DNA of 64,000 bases from Rhodospirillales bacterium (lineage in GTDB: Bacteria; Pseudomonadota; Alphaproteobacteria; Rhodospirillales; UBA2165), in contig JAJDXO010000011.1 in NCBI GenBank assembly GCA_022823235.1, positions 62,001-126,000 on the forward strand, given 5' to 3'. A program made the translations under genes and the position numbers. The notes beneath the pieces were generated by a model, which made no database searches, had not been told where the DNA came from, and saw only the letters and a list, made by a program, of their open reading frames with translations. Shown here one piece after another: positions 16,522-25,049 of this stretch. Position 1 is the first letter of the stretch, and each line of letters begins with the position of its first letter.

Positions 16522-18342
16522 ATGACCGACGACGCCAGCCCAGACACCCGTGAAGAGACAGAAGGCGGAACCGACGGCCTGACCGCCGCGCTGCCCGGGC
16601 TGGACCTTGGAGACGAAGAGGCCGCCGGCCAATACCAGGTGCTGGCGCGCAAGTACCGGCCGTCGGGATTTTCGGATCTGGTGGGCCAGGAGGCCATGGT
16701 CCGGACCCTCACCAACGCTTTCGCATCGGGACGATTGGCGCACGCCTTTGTTCTCACCGGGGTCCGGGGGGTCGGCAAAACCACCACGGCGAGGATCATC
16801 GCCCGGGCGCTGAATTGCGTCGGACCCGACGGGACCGGCGGACCGACCATCGAGCCCTGCGGCGTTTGTGAAAATTGCAGGGCGATCGCCGAAGACCGGC
16901 ACGTGGATGTGCTGGAAATGGACGCGGCGAGCCGCACCGGCGTCGATGACATCCGGGAACTGATCGAGGGCGTGCGCTACCGGCCGGTCTCCGCCCGCTA
17001 CAAGGTCTACATCATCGACGAAGTGCATATGCTGTCCCGCAATGCGTTCAATGCGCTGTTGAAGACCCTCGAGGAGCCGCCGGAGCACGTGAAGTTCATT
17101 TTCGCCACGACGGAAATCCGCAAGGTGCCGATCACCGTCCTCAGCCGGTGCCAGCGTTTCGATCTCCGCCGGATCGGCGCGGAGAACTTGAGCGCCGACT
17201 TCGCGCGCATCGCCGCAACCGAGGGGGCGGCAATTTCGGACCGCGCCATCCGGCTCATCGCCCGCGCGGCGGACGGGTCCCACCGGGACGGCCTGTCCAT
17301 CCTGGATCAGGTGATCACCACCGGGGCCGGCGGCGGCGGCGAAATTTCCGAAGATCAGGTTCGCGATATGCTGGGACTGGCCGATCGGACCCGCGGCTTC
17401 GATCTGCTCGAAGCCGTGTTCGCGGGCGACGCGGTCCGCGCTCTCGACATTCTGGAGGACGACTACCGCAACGGCGCCGATCCCATGCAGGTGCTTCAGG
17501 ATTTGCTGGAGATCACTCACTGGCTCACCCGGATCAAGCTGGTGCCGGCGGCGGCGGAGGTGGCGGGCGTGCCGGAGGCCGAATCCGAACGCGGTTCCGG
17601 CCTGGCGGGCCGTCTGGGCATGGGCGCCCTGGCCCGGGCCTGGCAGATGCTGCTGAAGGGCGTCAAAGAGGCCCAGGGCGCGCCGTCGGTTGTCCAGGCG
17701 GTCGAGATGATCCTGATCCGGCTGGCCTATGCGTCCGAATTGCCAACGCCGGAGGAAGCGCTCAAGAAACTCGATGGCGGCGGTTCCGCCAGGGGATCGA
17801 GCTCCCCGCCGGCCCCGGCAGCCTCGGCGCCGAGGCCGGGCAACGCACCCGCCGGCGTGGTTGCCGCCGAACCGGCGACGGCGTCGCCGCCGGAGGCGGT
17901 CTCCGATGCCCGGCCCCATCCCACCAGCCTGGCCGAGGTGATCGCCCTCGCCGAGACAAGGGGCCAGCCCGTGTTGAAGGCTCAGCTGATCAACAATGTC
18001 CGCCCGGTTCATTTCGAGCCCGGCCGGATCGAGTTCAGCCTCGAAGACGGCGCGCCGCAGGAAATCGTCGGCAATCTCGCCAAGTTCCTGCATGCGGAAA
18101 CCGGTGAACGATGGATGGTGTCGCTGTCCAATCAACCGGGCGGGCAAACCGCCGCCCAAAAAGCGGATGCGGAGACGGCGGAGGAGAAGGCCGCCATCGC
18201 CGAAACCCCGTTGGTGAAATCCATCCTGGAGACCTTCCCCGGCGCGACGATCGAGACGGTGCGTCGCCTCGGGCCGGAGACCGCGGCGCAGGCGGGCAAC
18301 GGCGGCCCGGCCGGCGGCAATGAGGGAGAAACCCCGGAATGA
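16522..18342 (+). CDS. dnaX: DNA polymerase III subunits gamma/tau
   Basis: A 606-residue clamp-loader ATPase. The Walker A is GVRGVGKTT (residues 80-88), the zinc module has Cys113, Cys116 and Cys119 after an earlier Cys, the Walker B is IIDEVHML, and sensor 1 lies in the SRC-containing ILSRCQRFDL. A Pro/Ala-rich linker (about residues 425-460) leads to the tau C-terminal region that binds DnaB and the polymerase alpha subunit. I see no clear slippery heptamer for programmed frameshifting. The stop overlaps the ybaB start by four bases. Confidence 0.97.
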   Translation: MTDDASPDTREETEGGTDGLTAALPGLDLGDEEAAGQYQVLARKYRPSGFSDLVGQEAMVRTLTNAFASGRLAHAFVLTGVRGVGKTTTARIIARALNCVGPDGTGGPTIEPCGVCENCRAIAEDRHVDVLEMDAASRTGVDDIRELIEGVRYRPVSARYKVYIIDEVHMLSRNAFNALLKTLEEPPEHVKFIFATTEIRKVPITVLSRCQRFDLRRIGAENLSADFARIAATEGAAISDRAIRLIARAADGSHRDGLSILDQVITTGAGGGGEISEDQVRDMLGLADRTRGFDLLEAVFAGDAVRALDILEDDYRNGADPMQVLQDLLEITHWLTRIKLVPAAAEVAGVPEAESERGSGLAGRLGMGALARAWQMLLKGVKEAQGAPSVVQAVEMILIRLAYASELPTPEEALKKLDGGGSARGSSSPPAPAASAPRPGNAPAGVVAAEPATASPPEAVSDARPHPTSLAEVIALAETRGQPVLKAQLINNVRPVHFEPGRIEFSLEDGAPQEIVGNLAKFLHAETGERWMVSLSNQPGGQTAAQKADAETAEEKAAIAETPLVKSILETFPGATIETVRRLGPETAAQAGNGGPAGGNEGETPE

Positions 18343-18662
18343 AGAATCTCGGCCAGATCATGAAGCAGGCCCAGGAAATGCAGGAAAAGATGGCCCGGAT
18401 GCAGGAAAGCCTCTCGGCGGAAGAGGTGACCGGCCAGGCGGGCGGCGGCATGGTTCAGGTGACCCTCAACGGCAAATACGAAATGCGGAAGATCAGAATC
18501 GACCCGTCATTGGCGGGGCCGGACGACGTGGAGGTGCTCGAAGACCTGATCGTGGCGGCGCAGAACGACGCCAAGAACAAGGTCGAGGTGATGGTCCAGG
18601 AGAAGATGAGCGAACTCACCGGCGGTCTTCAGCTTCCGCCGGGCATGCAGCTGCCGTTCTAG
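18339..18662 (+). CDS. ybaB: Nucleoid-associated protein YbaB/EbfC
   Basis: A 107-residue small DNA-binding protein. It has the Met/Gln-rich N-terminal helix (MKQAQEMQEKMARMQ), the central GGGMVQVTLNGKYEM strand pair and the C-terminal LPPGMQLPF tail seen across the family. ATGA overlap with dnaX implies translational coupling. In most proteobacteria recR follows immediately; here two minus-strand genes intervene, and the stop codon of this gene overlaps the convergent lysozyme-like gene by four bases. Confidence 0.95.
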   Translation: MKNLGQIMKQAQEMQEKMARMQESLSAEEVTGQAGGGMVQVTLNGKYEMRKIRIDPSLAGPDDVEVLEDLIVAAQNDAKNKVEVMVQEKMSELTGGLQLPPGMQLPF

Positions 18663-20077
18663 AGTTTTGCGCCCAATGCGTTCAGCCTTCCCAGCAGCGG
18701 CGCGGTTCCCTGATAGGTGAGAACGTCCCGGAGACGGTCGTTGGTCTTGGGGCCGAGAATGCCATCCACCTTGAGGGGCCCGGCGAACCCGTCCCCGGCG
18801 ACGCCGTTGAGCGCGGTCTGAAGCGCCTTGACCGGTTTCGTAAGGTCGACCCGCGCGGCGGTTTCCCGTATCCCCTGGCCGATGGCGCCCGCCACCTGGG
18901 CGAGCCCTTGCGGCAAGGCGCGGCCGTCGGCCATGCGGGCGGGAGACGATGTCCGGGGCACCCGCGGGGCCGCGCCCGCCGGATGATCGTAGGCCCGGAC
19001 GAACCAGTCCCGGGCGAAGTCCGGCATGGATTGGGGCGCGGGCCGGAGCCTGTATCCGACCGAGTTCCAGTAGTCGGGATGGCCGATAAGCGAGGCGATC
19101 TCCGGTTTGGTGATGCCGGAGAGCGGCTTGGACATGATTTCGGCGGGAGACGCGCCCAGCGCGTTCAGGCGTTCCAGGGCCGCCCTTGCGGCCGGCGACG
19201 GTTGGGGCGCGGCCGGGGCGGACGCCGGGACCCGGCCGGCGGTTTCGGGATTTTGCCGCGCCGGCGTTCCCGTGGAGTGATCCTCCGGATCCGGTCCGGC
19301 GGACGGCCGCTTCCGGGCGGGCAGCCGCAGCACGTCGCCGGCGCGGATCCTGTCGGGATCGTTGATCCGCGGATTGACGGCCAGAATTTCGGCGATGGTA
19401 TGGCCGGTGCGTTCGGCGATCCCGGACAGCGTGTCGCCGCGGGCGATCATCGCCCCGCCCTTGAGTTCGGGGTCCCGGAATATGGCGGCCGCGCCCCGAT
19501 AGCGGGCCGGATTGCCCAGCGCCTCGCCCATCCGCGCCAGGCGGCCGGCGGCGGCATCGAAGTCGCCCGACCTGATATGCCGGACGAGATCGGGGGCCGC
19601 GTTCCGGAGGGCGCGCGGCGATTGGTAGGCCGCCAGCGCCAGCTCGGCCCGGCGCCTGGGGTCGAGGGCGCCGAAGACATCGGCGCCCAGGAACCGGCGG
19701 GCGTCGGCTTCGGCGCGCCGATAGGTGACGGCGAACAGCCTGTCCTGCTGCGTCGCGGTCAGGGTGACGGATTTCAACGCCTCCCGCGCCCGTGAGAGCT
19801 TGGCGGGATCTCCGCCATTCGGATTGGACCGTTCAATGGCGATATCGCGAAGCGCTTTGTTTTGTGCCGGCGTGAGGCTGATTCCCGCCTGGGCGAGGTC
19901 GGCCTCGAGGTTGTCTCGGGTTTCCCATCTTCCCTGGCCAATTTGGACGATGGGCGTATACCCCAAGCCGATGGTATCGGTGCCGCCGCTGTCCACATAG
20001 AACCGGGCTCGGGCGCCTTCCAACTGCCGGGCTCGGGCGGCGGCGTATTCGAGGGATCGCGAATCGTTGGTATCCAT
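18659..20077 (-). CDS. T4-type lysozyme (GH24) with LysM and peptidoglycan-binding domains
   Basis: A 472-residue protein. The N-terminus shows the T4 lysozyme catalytic triad with exact spacing: Glu20, Asp29 and Thr35 (LEGARARFYVD then DTIGLGY). T4 lysozyme has Glu11, Asp20 and Thr26. A LysM domain follows at about 225-275 (ARGDTLSGIAERTGHT), then a Pro-rich linker and a C-terminal peptidoglycan_binding_1-like repeat (VDGILGPKTNDRL). It should cleave peptidoglycan, but there is no signal peptide or membrane anchor. ATG at 20077 has AGGAG nine bases upstream; longer starts add no secretion signal. It could be phage-derived or an exported effector. It interrupts ybaB-recR. Confidence 0.75.
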   Translation of the reverse strand: MDTNDSRSLEYAAARARQLEGARARFYVDSGGTDTIGLGYTPIVQIGQGRWETRDNLEADLAQAGISLTPAQNKALRDIAIERSNPNGGDPAKLSRAREALKSVTLTATQQDRLFAVTYRRAEADARRFLGADVFGALDPRRRAELALAAYQSPRALRNAAPDLVRHIRSGDFDAAAGRLARMGEALGNPARYRGAAAIFRDPELKGGAMIARGDTLSGIAERTGHTIAEILAVNPRINDPDRIRAGDVLRLPARKRPSAGPDPEDHSTGTPARQNPETAGRVPASAPAAPQPSPAARAALERLNALGASPAEIMSKPLSGITKPEIASLIGHPDYWNSVGYRLRPAPQSMPDFARDWFVRAYDHPAGAAPRVPRTSSPARMADGRALPQGLAQVAGAIGQGIRETAARVDLTKPVKALQTALNGVAGDGFAGPLKVDGILGPKTNDRLRDVLTYQGTAPLLGRLNALGAKL

Positions 20078-20115
20078 TTGATTGTTCTCCTGGTGATTTG
20101 AAGCGTTAGGCGGGT

Positions 20116-20634
20116 CTAGTTGATGGTGCCGGTGCTCGGCTGGCTGAATTCGAACCAGTAGCATCTTCCTCTCAGGCTTCGGCTCACATCGAATCGCTCG
20201 ATGATGCTGATGGCGTCAAAGCACATGAGGATATCGACCTCGCAACGCTCTCCGGACGGGTTTCCGAGTGTCCCGGGATAGAACAGCTTGACGAAGTGAT
20301 TGTCCGGATCGGCGAACTCCTCGATTTTGAGGCTGCGGTCGAGTTCGAGATAAGGATGTCCGCCGGGGGTCGTCCGCCGGGTGAAACCGAACCGTCCCTG
20401 GCGGCCGAAGACCAGCGCATCGGGGGTGATGGTCAGCGAACCAAATAACTCATGGGTGCCGTCATGCAAACTGAACCATTCGCCGAGCATGTTGGGCCGG
20501 CAGTGGGGCTGGGGCGCCTTGACGTTGGGCAGCGGCGGGCGCGGCGGATCGACCGGCTGGGCAACGGTCCCGGCGCTCCAGACGAGCAGCACGGCGATCA
20601 ATGCCAAGCGCAGGCCGAATGATATTCGCAACAT
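20116..20634 (-). CDS. Secreted hypothetical protein
   Basis: A 172-residue protein with a clear signal peptide (MLRISFGLRLALIAVLLVWSAG, cleavage near TVAQ). The mature part is beta-rich with four cysteines (in PHCRPNM, GERCEVD, LMCFD and RGRCYW), probably two disulfides in the periplasm. The middle LGEWFSLHDGTHELFGSLTI region looks like a lipocalin-type or small beta-barrel strand pattern, but I recognise no family. It lies 38 bases before the lysozyme-like gene on the same strand and may be cotranscribed, so a role as partner or inhibitor is possible but unproven. Confidence 0.6.
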   Translation of the reverse strand: MLRISFGLRLALIAVLLVWSAGTVAQPVDPPRPPLPNVKAPQPHCRPNMLGEWFSLHDGTHELFGSLTITPDALVFGRQGRFGFTRRTTPGGHPYLELDRSLKIEEFADPDNHFVKLFYPGTLGNPSGERCEVDILMCFDAISIIERFDVSRSLRGRCYWFEFSQPSTGTIN

Positions 20635-20968
20635 GTTTAGCCACTACTCCCAGCTGAAATTTCGGTGTGGCTTGCATCCCAGTTTACCACGGCCCGGTTT
20701 CGTATGTTCAAGAGCACACGTCATCGCCTTGGGGCCCCGCAACCCAAATCGGATCGCGGCGCGCCTCTCGCCAAAATATGACCGTTTGGATTGGCCGATT
20801 CGGCGCGCCAAATTGATCGGCGCCGGACAACTTACCCAAAAAACCGCGAATGTCAATTAAATTCCAATAATATATCTAATAAATCAAATTTATAGACCAG
20901 ATTTTCTCCCGGCGGGCGGGTAATTTCCGGGTGTTTGAGCGGGCTGCCGGACCGTCTAAGGTGGGCGC
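20635..20968. other. Divergent AT-rich intergenic region upstream of recR
   Basis: This 334-base gap separates the secreted hypothetical protein (leftward) from recR (rightward). I see no gene. Positions about 20850-20900 are strikingly AT-rich for this genome (runs such as AATAATATATCTAATAAATC), consistent with a promoter for recR, which has lost the upstream dnaX-ybaB promoter. I cannot define the -35 and -10 boxes with confidence. Confidence 0.4.
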
Positions 20969-21562
20969 ATGTCCACCAACGATATCGACCGGCTGATCCA
21001 GCTTCTGGCCAAGCTGCCGGGACTGGGGCCGCGCTCGGCGCGGCGCGCATCGCTGCACCTGATCAAGCACCGGGACAGCCTGATGACGCCCCTGGCCCGG
21101 GCGCTCGAGGCGGCGGCGGACAGCATCGTTCCCTGCGGCATCTGCGGCAATCTCGACACCACGGACCCGTGCGCCGTCTGCGCCGACCCCCGCCGCGACA
21201 ACTCGGTCATCTGCGTGGTCGAAGAGGTGGCCGATCTCTGGGCGCTGGAGCGCACGGCCTCCTTCAAGGGCCGCTATCACGTGCTGGGCGGCGTGCTGTC
21301 TCCCCTCGACGGGGTCGGGCCGGAGGATCTGAACATCGACGGCCTCGTGGGCCGTGCGGGCGCCGAAGACGTGAAGGAGATCATTCTCGCCACCGGTGCC
21401 ACGGTCGACGGCCAGACCACCGCCCACTACGTCACCGACCGGCTCGCCGGTTGCGGCGTTTCCATCTCGGCCCTGGCCCACGGTATTCCCGTCGGCGGCG
21501 AGCTGGATTACCTCGACGACGGCACCCTGTCGGCGGCGCTGAAGGCCCGGCGGCAGGTTTAG
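20969..21562 (+). CDS. recR: Recombination mediator RecR
   Basis: A 197-residue RecF-pathway protein. It has an N-terminal helix-hairpin-helix ([19 protein letters not shown]), a four-cysteine zinc finger (Cys56, Cys59, Cys68, Cys71) and a Toprim domain ([14 protein letters not shown], then [10 protein letters not shown]). With RecO it loads RecA on gapped DNA. AAGGTGG lies close before the ATG. The stop codon overlaps the GTG of the following acetyltransferase (TAGTG), so the two are coupled. Confidence 0.97.
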   Translation: MSTNDIDRLIQLLAKLPGLGPRSARRASLHLIKHRDSLMTPLARALEAAADSIVPCGICGNLDTTDPCAVCADPRRDNSVICVVEEVADLWALERTASFKGRYHVLGGVLSPLDGVGPEDLNIDGLVGRAGAEDVKEIILATGATVDGQTTAHYVTDRLAGCGVSISALAHGIPVGGELDYLDDGTLSAALKARRQV

Positions 21563-22095
21563 TGCTGCTCCGGACCACCGGTCGCGACGACCTCAAGAGT
21601 ATTTTCTCCGTACACGAACAGGCCTTCGGCGGCACCGAAGAAGCCCGGTTGACCATCGAACTGCTGGCCGATCCGAGCGCCCGGCCGGTTGATTCCATAC
21701 TGGCGGAGGAAGAGAGCCGGGCCATTGGCCATGTCCTTTTCACCCGGGTTCGGATTCAGTCCGCCGAGGATGTTGCTGCCGCGATCCTGGCGCCCCTGGC
21801 GGTCGTTCCCGACCGTCAAGGCCGGGGAATTGGCGGTGAACTCGTCGAGGAAGGACTGAATCAACTGGCCGAAAGGGGGGTGGGGCTGGCCTTCGTGCTC
21901 GGTCATCCCGGCTATTATCCGCGGTTCGGATTTCAGCCCGCGGGTATCCACGGATTGCGGGCGCCCTATCCGATCCCGGCGGAGCACGCGGGCGCCTGGA
22001 TGGTCCGGGCCTTCCGGGACGACATTCTGGGCAGGGTTCGCGGCCGGGTGGCGTGCGCGGAAACCCTCGACCAGGAAAAATACTGGGTCGAATAG
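21562..22095 (+). CDS. GNAT-family N-acetyltransferase
   Basis: A 177-residue single-domain GNAT. The acetyl-CoA pyrophosphate-binding loop is visible as VPDRQGRGIGGEL (Q/RxxGxG/A motif A), preceded by the LAPLAV strand and followed by LGHPGYYPRFGF, a block typical of the YhbS-like subgroup. GTG at 21562 overlaps the recR stop by one base, which decides the start. The acetyl acceptor cannot be told from the sequence. Confidence 0.88.
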   Translation: MLLRTTGRDDLKSIFSVHEQAFGGTEEARLTIELLADPSARPVDSILAEEESRAIGHVLFTRVRIQSAEDVAAAILAPLAVVPDRQGRGIGGELVEEGLNQLAERGVGLAFVLGHPGYYPRFGFQPAGIHGLRAPYPIPAEHAGAWMVRAFRDDILGRVRGRVACAETLDQEKYWVE

Positions 22096-22098
22096 GCG

Positions 22099-24420
22099 CT
22101 AAGCGCCGCCGGCTTCGTCGATCGCCTTCCACACCCGGGGCGCCGTCGCCGGCATGTCCAGGTGGCGGATGCCGAGCGGCGACAGGGCATCGGCGACGGC
22201 GTTGGAGACCGAGGCCAGCGCGCCCACCGTGCCGCATTCTCCGGCGCCCTTGACGCCGAGCGGATTGTTGGCGGTCGGCACCGGATGGCCCTTGATCTCA
22301 TAGCCGGGGAAATCTCCGGCGCGCGGCATGGCGTAGTCGAGAAACGAGCCGGAGAGCAGTTGCCCGCGCTCGTCATAAACCATGTCCTCCATCAGTGCCT
22401 GGCCGGCGCCTTGCGCGATGCCGCCCATTACCTGGCCGTTGACCAGCAGCGGGTTGAGCTCGAAGCCCACATCGTGAACCACGGTGTACTTGACGATCTC
22501 TATCCCGCCGGTGTCCGGGTCGATCTCCACCTCGGACAAATGGCAGCCATTGGGGAAGTTGGCCTTCTCCGGATCATAGGTGGCGATCTCATAGAGGCCG
22601 CTCTCCATTCCCTCCGGCAGGTTGGCCTTTTGGAAGGCCGCTTTTGCCACATCGATGAACGGCAGGGACTTGTCGGTCCCGGCGACGGCGAAGGCGGTGT
22701 TCTCGTACGCGACGTCGGCGTCGGCCGCTTCCAGCATGTGGGCGGCGATCTTGTGGCACTTGCCGATCACCTTGTTGACCGCGGCGAGGACCGCCGACGT
22801 GCCGATGGTCGCCGAGCGGGACCCGCCGGTGCCGGTGCCGAAACTCACCTTGTCCGTGTCGCCCTCGATCACCCGGATGTTGCCGGGCTCGATCCCCAGC
22901 CTGTCGCAGACCAGCTGTTTGTAGATCGTCTCGTGGCCCTGGCCGTGGGGCGTGGTGCCGCACAGCACGGTAACGGTGCCCGACGGGTCGAACCGAAGTT
23001 CGGCGGTCTCCGATTGGGGAGCGGCGGCCTGTTCAATGGTGCATGAGATGCCCAGCCCCCGAAGCTTGCCCTCGGCCCTGGATGCCTCGCGCCGCGCCTC
23101 GAACCCGGCCTGATCGCCGAGTTCCAGCGCTTCGTCCATCACCGCTTCGAATTCGCCGCAATCGAAGGTGAAGGTGAGAGGCGTTTTGTAGGGGAAGGCA
23201 TCCACGGGAATGAAGTTGCGCCGGCGAAGCTTGACCGGATCGATGCCGGTCTCGGCCGCCGCCAGGTCGATCATCCGCTCGATGATGTAGGCGGCCTCAG
23301 GGCGGCCCGCGCCCCGGTAAGGGGATAGCGGGGAGGTATTGGTGAAGACGCCGGCCACCTGGACGTGGATGGCGGGCGTGGTGTAGACCCCGGCGAGCCC
23401 GCCGACGTTGCCGGTGGGCGGCCCCATGCCGAGAAACGACACGTAGGCGCCGAGATTGGCGTTGGTCCGGACCCTGAGGGCGAGGAATTTGCCGTCCTTG
23501 TCGAGGGCCAGTTCGGCCTCCGAGACGTTGTCCCGGGCGTGGTCGTCGGCCATGAAGCCTTCGGACCGCTCGGCGATCCACTTCACCGGCCGCCCGACCC
23601 GTTTGGAGGCCCAGGCGCAAAGGGGAATTTCCGGGTAGATGGCGCCCCGCATGCCGAACGATCCCCCGAGATCGCCGGTAATGAACGAGAGCTGGTTCTC
23701 CCGGACGTGGAAGTAGTTTTTGGAGAGATTGGTCCGCCAGGCGAAGGGGCGCTGGCAGCCCGCATACATGGTGTAGCGGTCTTCGAACGGCGTGTAGACG
23801 CCGACCGCGCCCCGGGGCTCCATGGTGTTGGCGGTGATCCGATTGATGACGAATTTCTGTTTGATCACGTGGGCGGCGCCCTCGATCGCGGACGCCACCG
23901 CATCGCCGTCGCCCATCTCGAAGAAAAAGCTCTCATTGTCGGGCGCCTCATCCCAGATGGCCGGCATGCCGTCCCGATTGGCCTCCGATGTGCCGAGCAC
24001 GGCGGGCAGCGGATCGTAATCGACCGCCACGGCTGCCGCCGCGTCCTTGGCCCGGGCGAGGGAATCGGCGATCACCATGGCCACCGCCTGGCCCATATGC
24101 CGCACCCGGTCGTTGGTGAGCGCCGGCCGCGGCGGGCGGAACATGACGGAGCCGTCCCGGCGCTTTCGGGGCGTCGGACCGGTGATTTCACCCATCCCGT
24201 CCGCCTCGTGCTCGGCGCCGGTCAGCACGTCGACGACGCCGGGCATGGCCTTGGCGGTGCCTGCATCGATGGACTTGATCCCGGCGTGGGCATGGGGTGA
24301 GCGGACGAACACCGCATAGGCCTGGTGCGGCAGGTTCACGTCATCGGTATATCTGCCGTTGCCGGTCAGCAGCCTCGGATCTTCGGACCGGGGTACCGGT
24401 TGGCCGACCGCGTAGCGCAT
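22099..24420 (-). CDS. Molybdopterin-binding large subunit, CoxL form II-like xanthine dehydrogenase family
   Basis: A 773-residue subunit starting with the family block GQPVPRSEDPRLLTG. The active-site loop near residues 366-373 reads PYRGAGR, the form II signature, rather than AYRCSFR of bona fide aerobic CO dehydrogenase. Molybdopterin-cytosine-dinucleotide contacts are visible in GGSFGMRG, TPHGQGHETI and the final GVKGAGECGT (active-site Glu). It should hydroxylate an unknown aromatic or aldehyde substrate. No FAD subunit or 2Fe-2S subunit lies next to it, so it is an orphan here and needs partners elsewhere. Confidence 0.85.
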   Translation of the reverse strand: MRYAVGQPVPRSEDPRLLTGNGRYTDDVNLPHQAYAVFVRSPHAHAGIKSIDAGTAKAMPGVVDVLTGAEHEADGMGEITGPTPRKRRDGSVMFRPPRPALTNDRVRHMGQAVAMVIADSLARAKDAAAAVAVDYDPLPAVLGTSEANRDGMPAIWDEAPDNESFFFEMGDGDAVASAIEGAAHVIKQKFVINRITANTMEPRGAVGVYTPFEDRYTMYAGCQRPFAWRTNLSKNYFHVRENQLSFITGDLGGSFGMRGAIYPEIPLCAWASKRVGRPVKWIAERSEGFMADDHARDNVSEAELALDKDGKFLALRVRTNANLGAYVSFLGMGPPTGNVGGLAGVYTTPAIHVQVAGVFTNTSPLSPYRGAGRPEAAYIIERMIDLAAAETGIDPVKLRRRNFIPVDAFPYKTPLTFTFDCGEFEAVMDEALELGDQAGFEARREASRAEGKLRGLGISCTIEQAAAPQSETAELRFDPSGTVTVLCGTTPHGQGHETIYKQLVCDRLGIEPGNIRVIEGDTDKVSFGTGTGGSRSATIGTSAVLAAVNKVIGKCHKIAAHMLEAADADVAYENTAFAVAGTDKSLPFIDVAKAAFQKANLPEGMESGLYEIATYDPEKANFPNGCHLSEVEIDPDTGGIEIVKYTVVHDVGFELNPLLVNGQVMGGIAQGAGQALMEDMVYDERGQLLSGSFLDYAMPRAGDFPGYEIKGHPVPTANNPLGVKGAGECGTVGALASVSNAVADALSPLGIRHLDMPATAPRVWKAIDEAGGA

Positions 24421-24560
24421 GGGCGTGTCCTCTTCGGGGCGTTGGTGGAAGCGATCTTAGTGGCCGGTGCCGGTCATACAAGCGGGTGACTCTCCCCTGT
24501 CCGATCCCTACAATGATCGCGTTCATTTTTTGAAGGAATTTCTGGAATGGGAGCGAATTC

Positions 24561-24995
24561 ATGAGCAAGGGAACGTTTCTCGGGCCGGACGACGGCAAGA
24601 TCTATCTCCGCAACAACCGGATGCGGGTGATCGTGCCGTCCGCGGCGACCGAGGGCCACTACGAGATTTGCGAAGAGATCTGCCCGGCGGGGTTCGAGTC
24701 CCGCCGCCACATGCACGGCAACGATTTCGAGACCTTCTACATGGTCGACGGCAGCGCCACCTGGGAAGTGGGCGGCGAGACCATCGAGGCGACCAAGGGA
24801 ACCACCATCCATATTCCGCCGAACGTGCCGCACAAGGTGCAGGTCAAGGAAGCGGCGACCATGCTGGTGGTGTTCTCGCCCGGCGAGCAGAGCGCCATGT
24901 TCCAGGAAATGGCCGACCTCTCGGATGAACAGCGGTCCGACCCCGAGGTCACCAAGCCAATTCTCGACAGGTACCAGCTGATCCCGATGGAATAG
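24561..24995 (+). CDS. Single-domain cupin protein
   Basis: A 144-residue beta-barrel protein with both cupin motifs. Motif 1 (GFESRRHMHGNDFETFYMVDG) has the HxH...E metal ligands and motif 2 (PPNVPHKVQ) the last His. It is likely a metal-binding dioxygenase, isomerase or small-ligand binding protein; the substrate is unknown. ATG at 24561 follows GGGAGCG. It lies divergent from the CoxL-like gene, 140 bases away, and ends just before a strong terminator. Confidence 0.8.
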   Translation: MSKGTFLGPDDGKIYLRNNRMRVIVPSAATEGHYEICEEICPAGFESRRHMHGNDFETFYMVDGSATWEVGGETIEATKGTTIHIPPNVPHKVQVKEAATMLVVFSPGEQSAMFQEMADLSDEQRSDPEVTKPILDRYQLIPME

Positions 24996-25019
24996 GCGAA
25001 ACCGGGTTTTGCGTTGACG

Positions 25020-25047
25020 CGGGCGGCACCCCGGTGCCGCCCGTTTT
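25020..25047 (+). terminator. Intrinsic terminator after cupin gene
   Basis: A perfect 10-bp GC stem (CGGGCGGCAC with GTGCCGCCCG, four-base loop) is followed by TTTT. It lies 25 bases after the cupin stop and just before the convergent rmuC stop, so it ends cupin transcription. In the other direction no T tract follows. Confidence 0.85.
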
Positions 25048-25049
25048 CG

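Noticed and set aside
17755..17790. Programmed frameshift site in dnaX for the gamma subunit
   Set aside because: CTCAAGAAACTCG is not a slippery heptamer and no supporting stem was evident.
16369..18159. 596-codon open frame antisense to dnaX
   Set aside because: Low-complexity Arg/Gly/Asp-rich translation with no family features; dnaX and the SRP RNA on the plus strand explain the region.
22099..24420. Aerobic CO dehydrogenase large subunit (true CoxL)
   Set aside because: The active-site loop is PYRGAGR, not AYRCSFR, and the partner subunits are missing.
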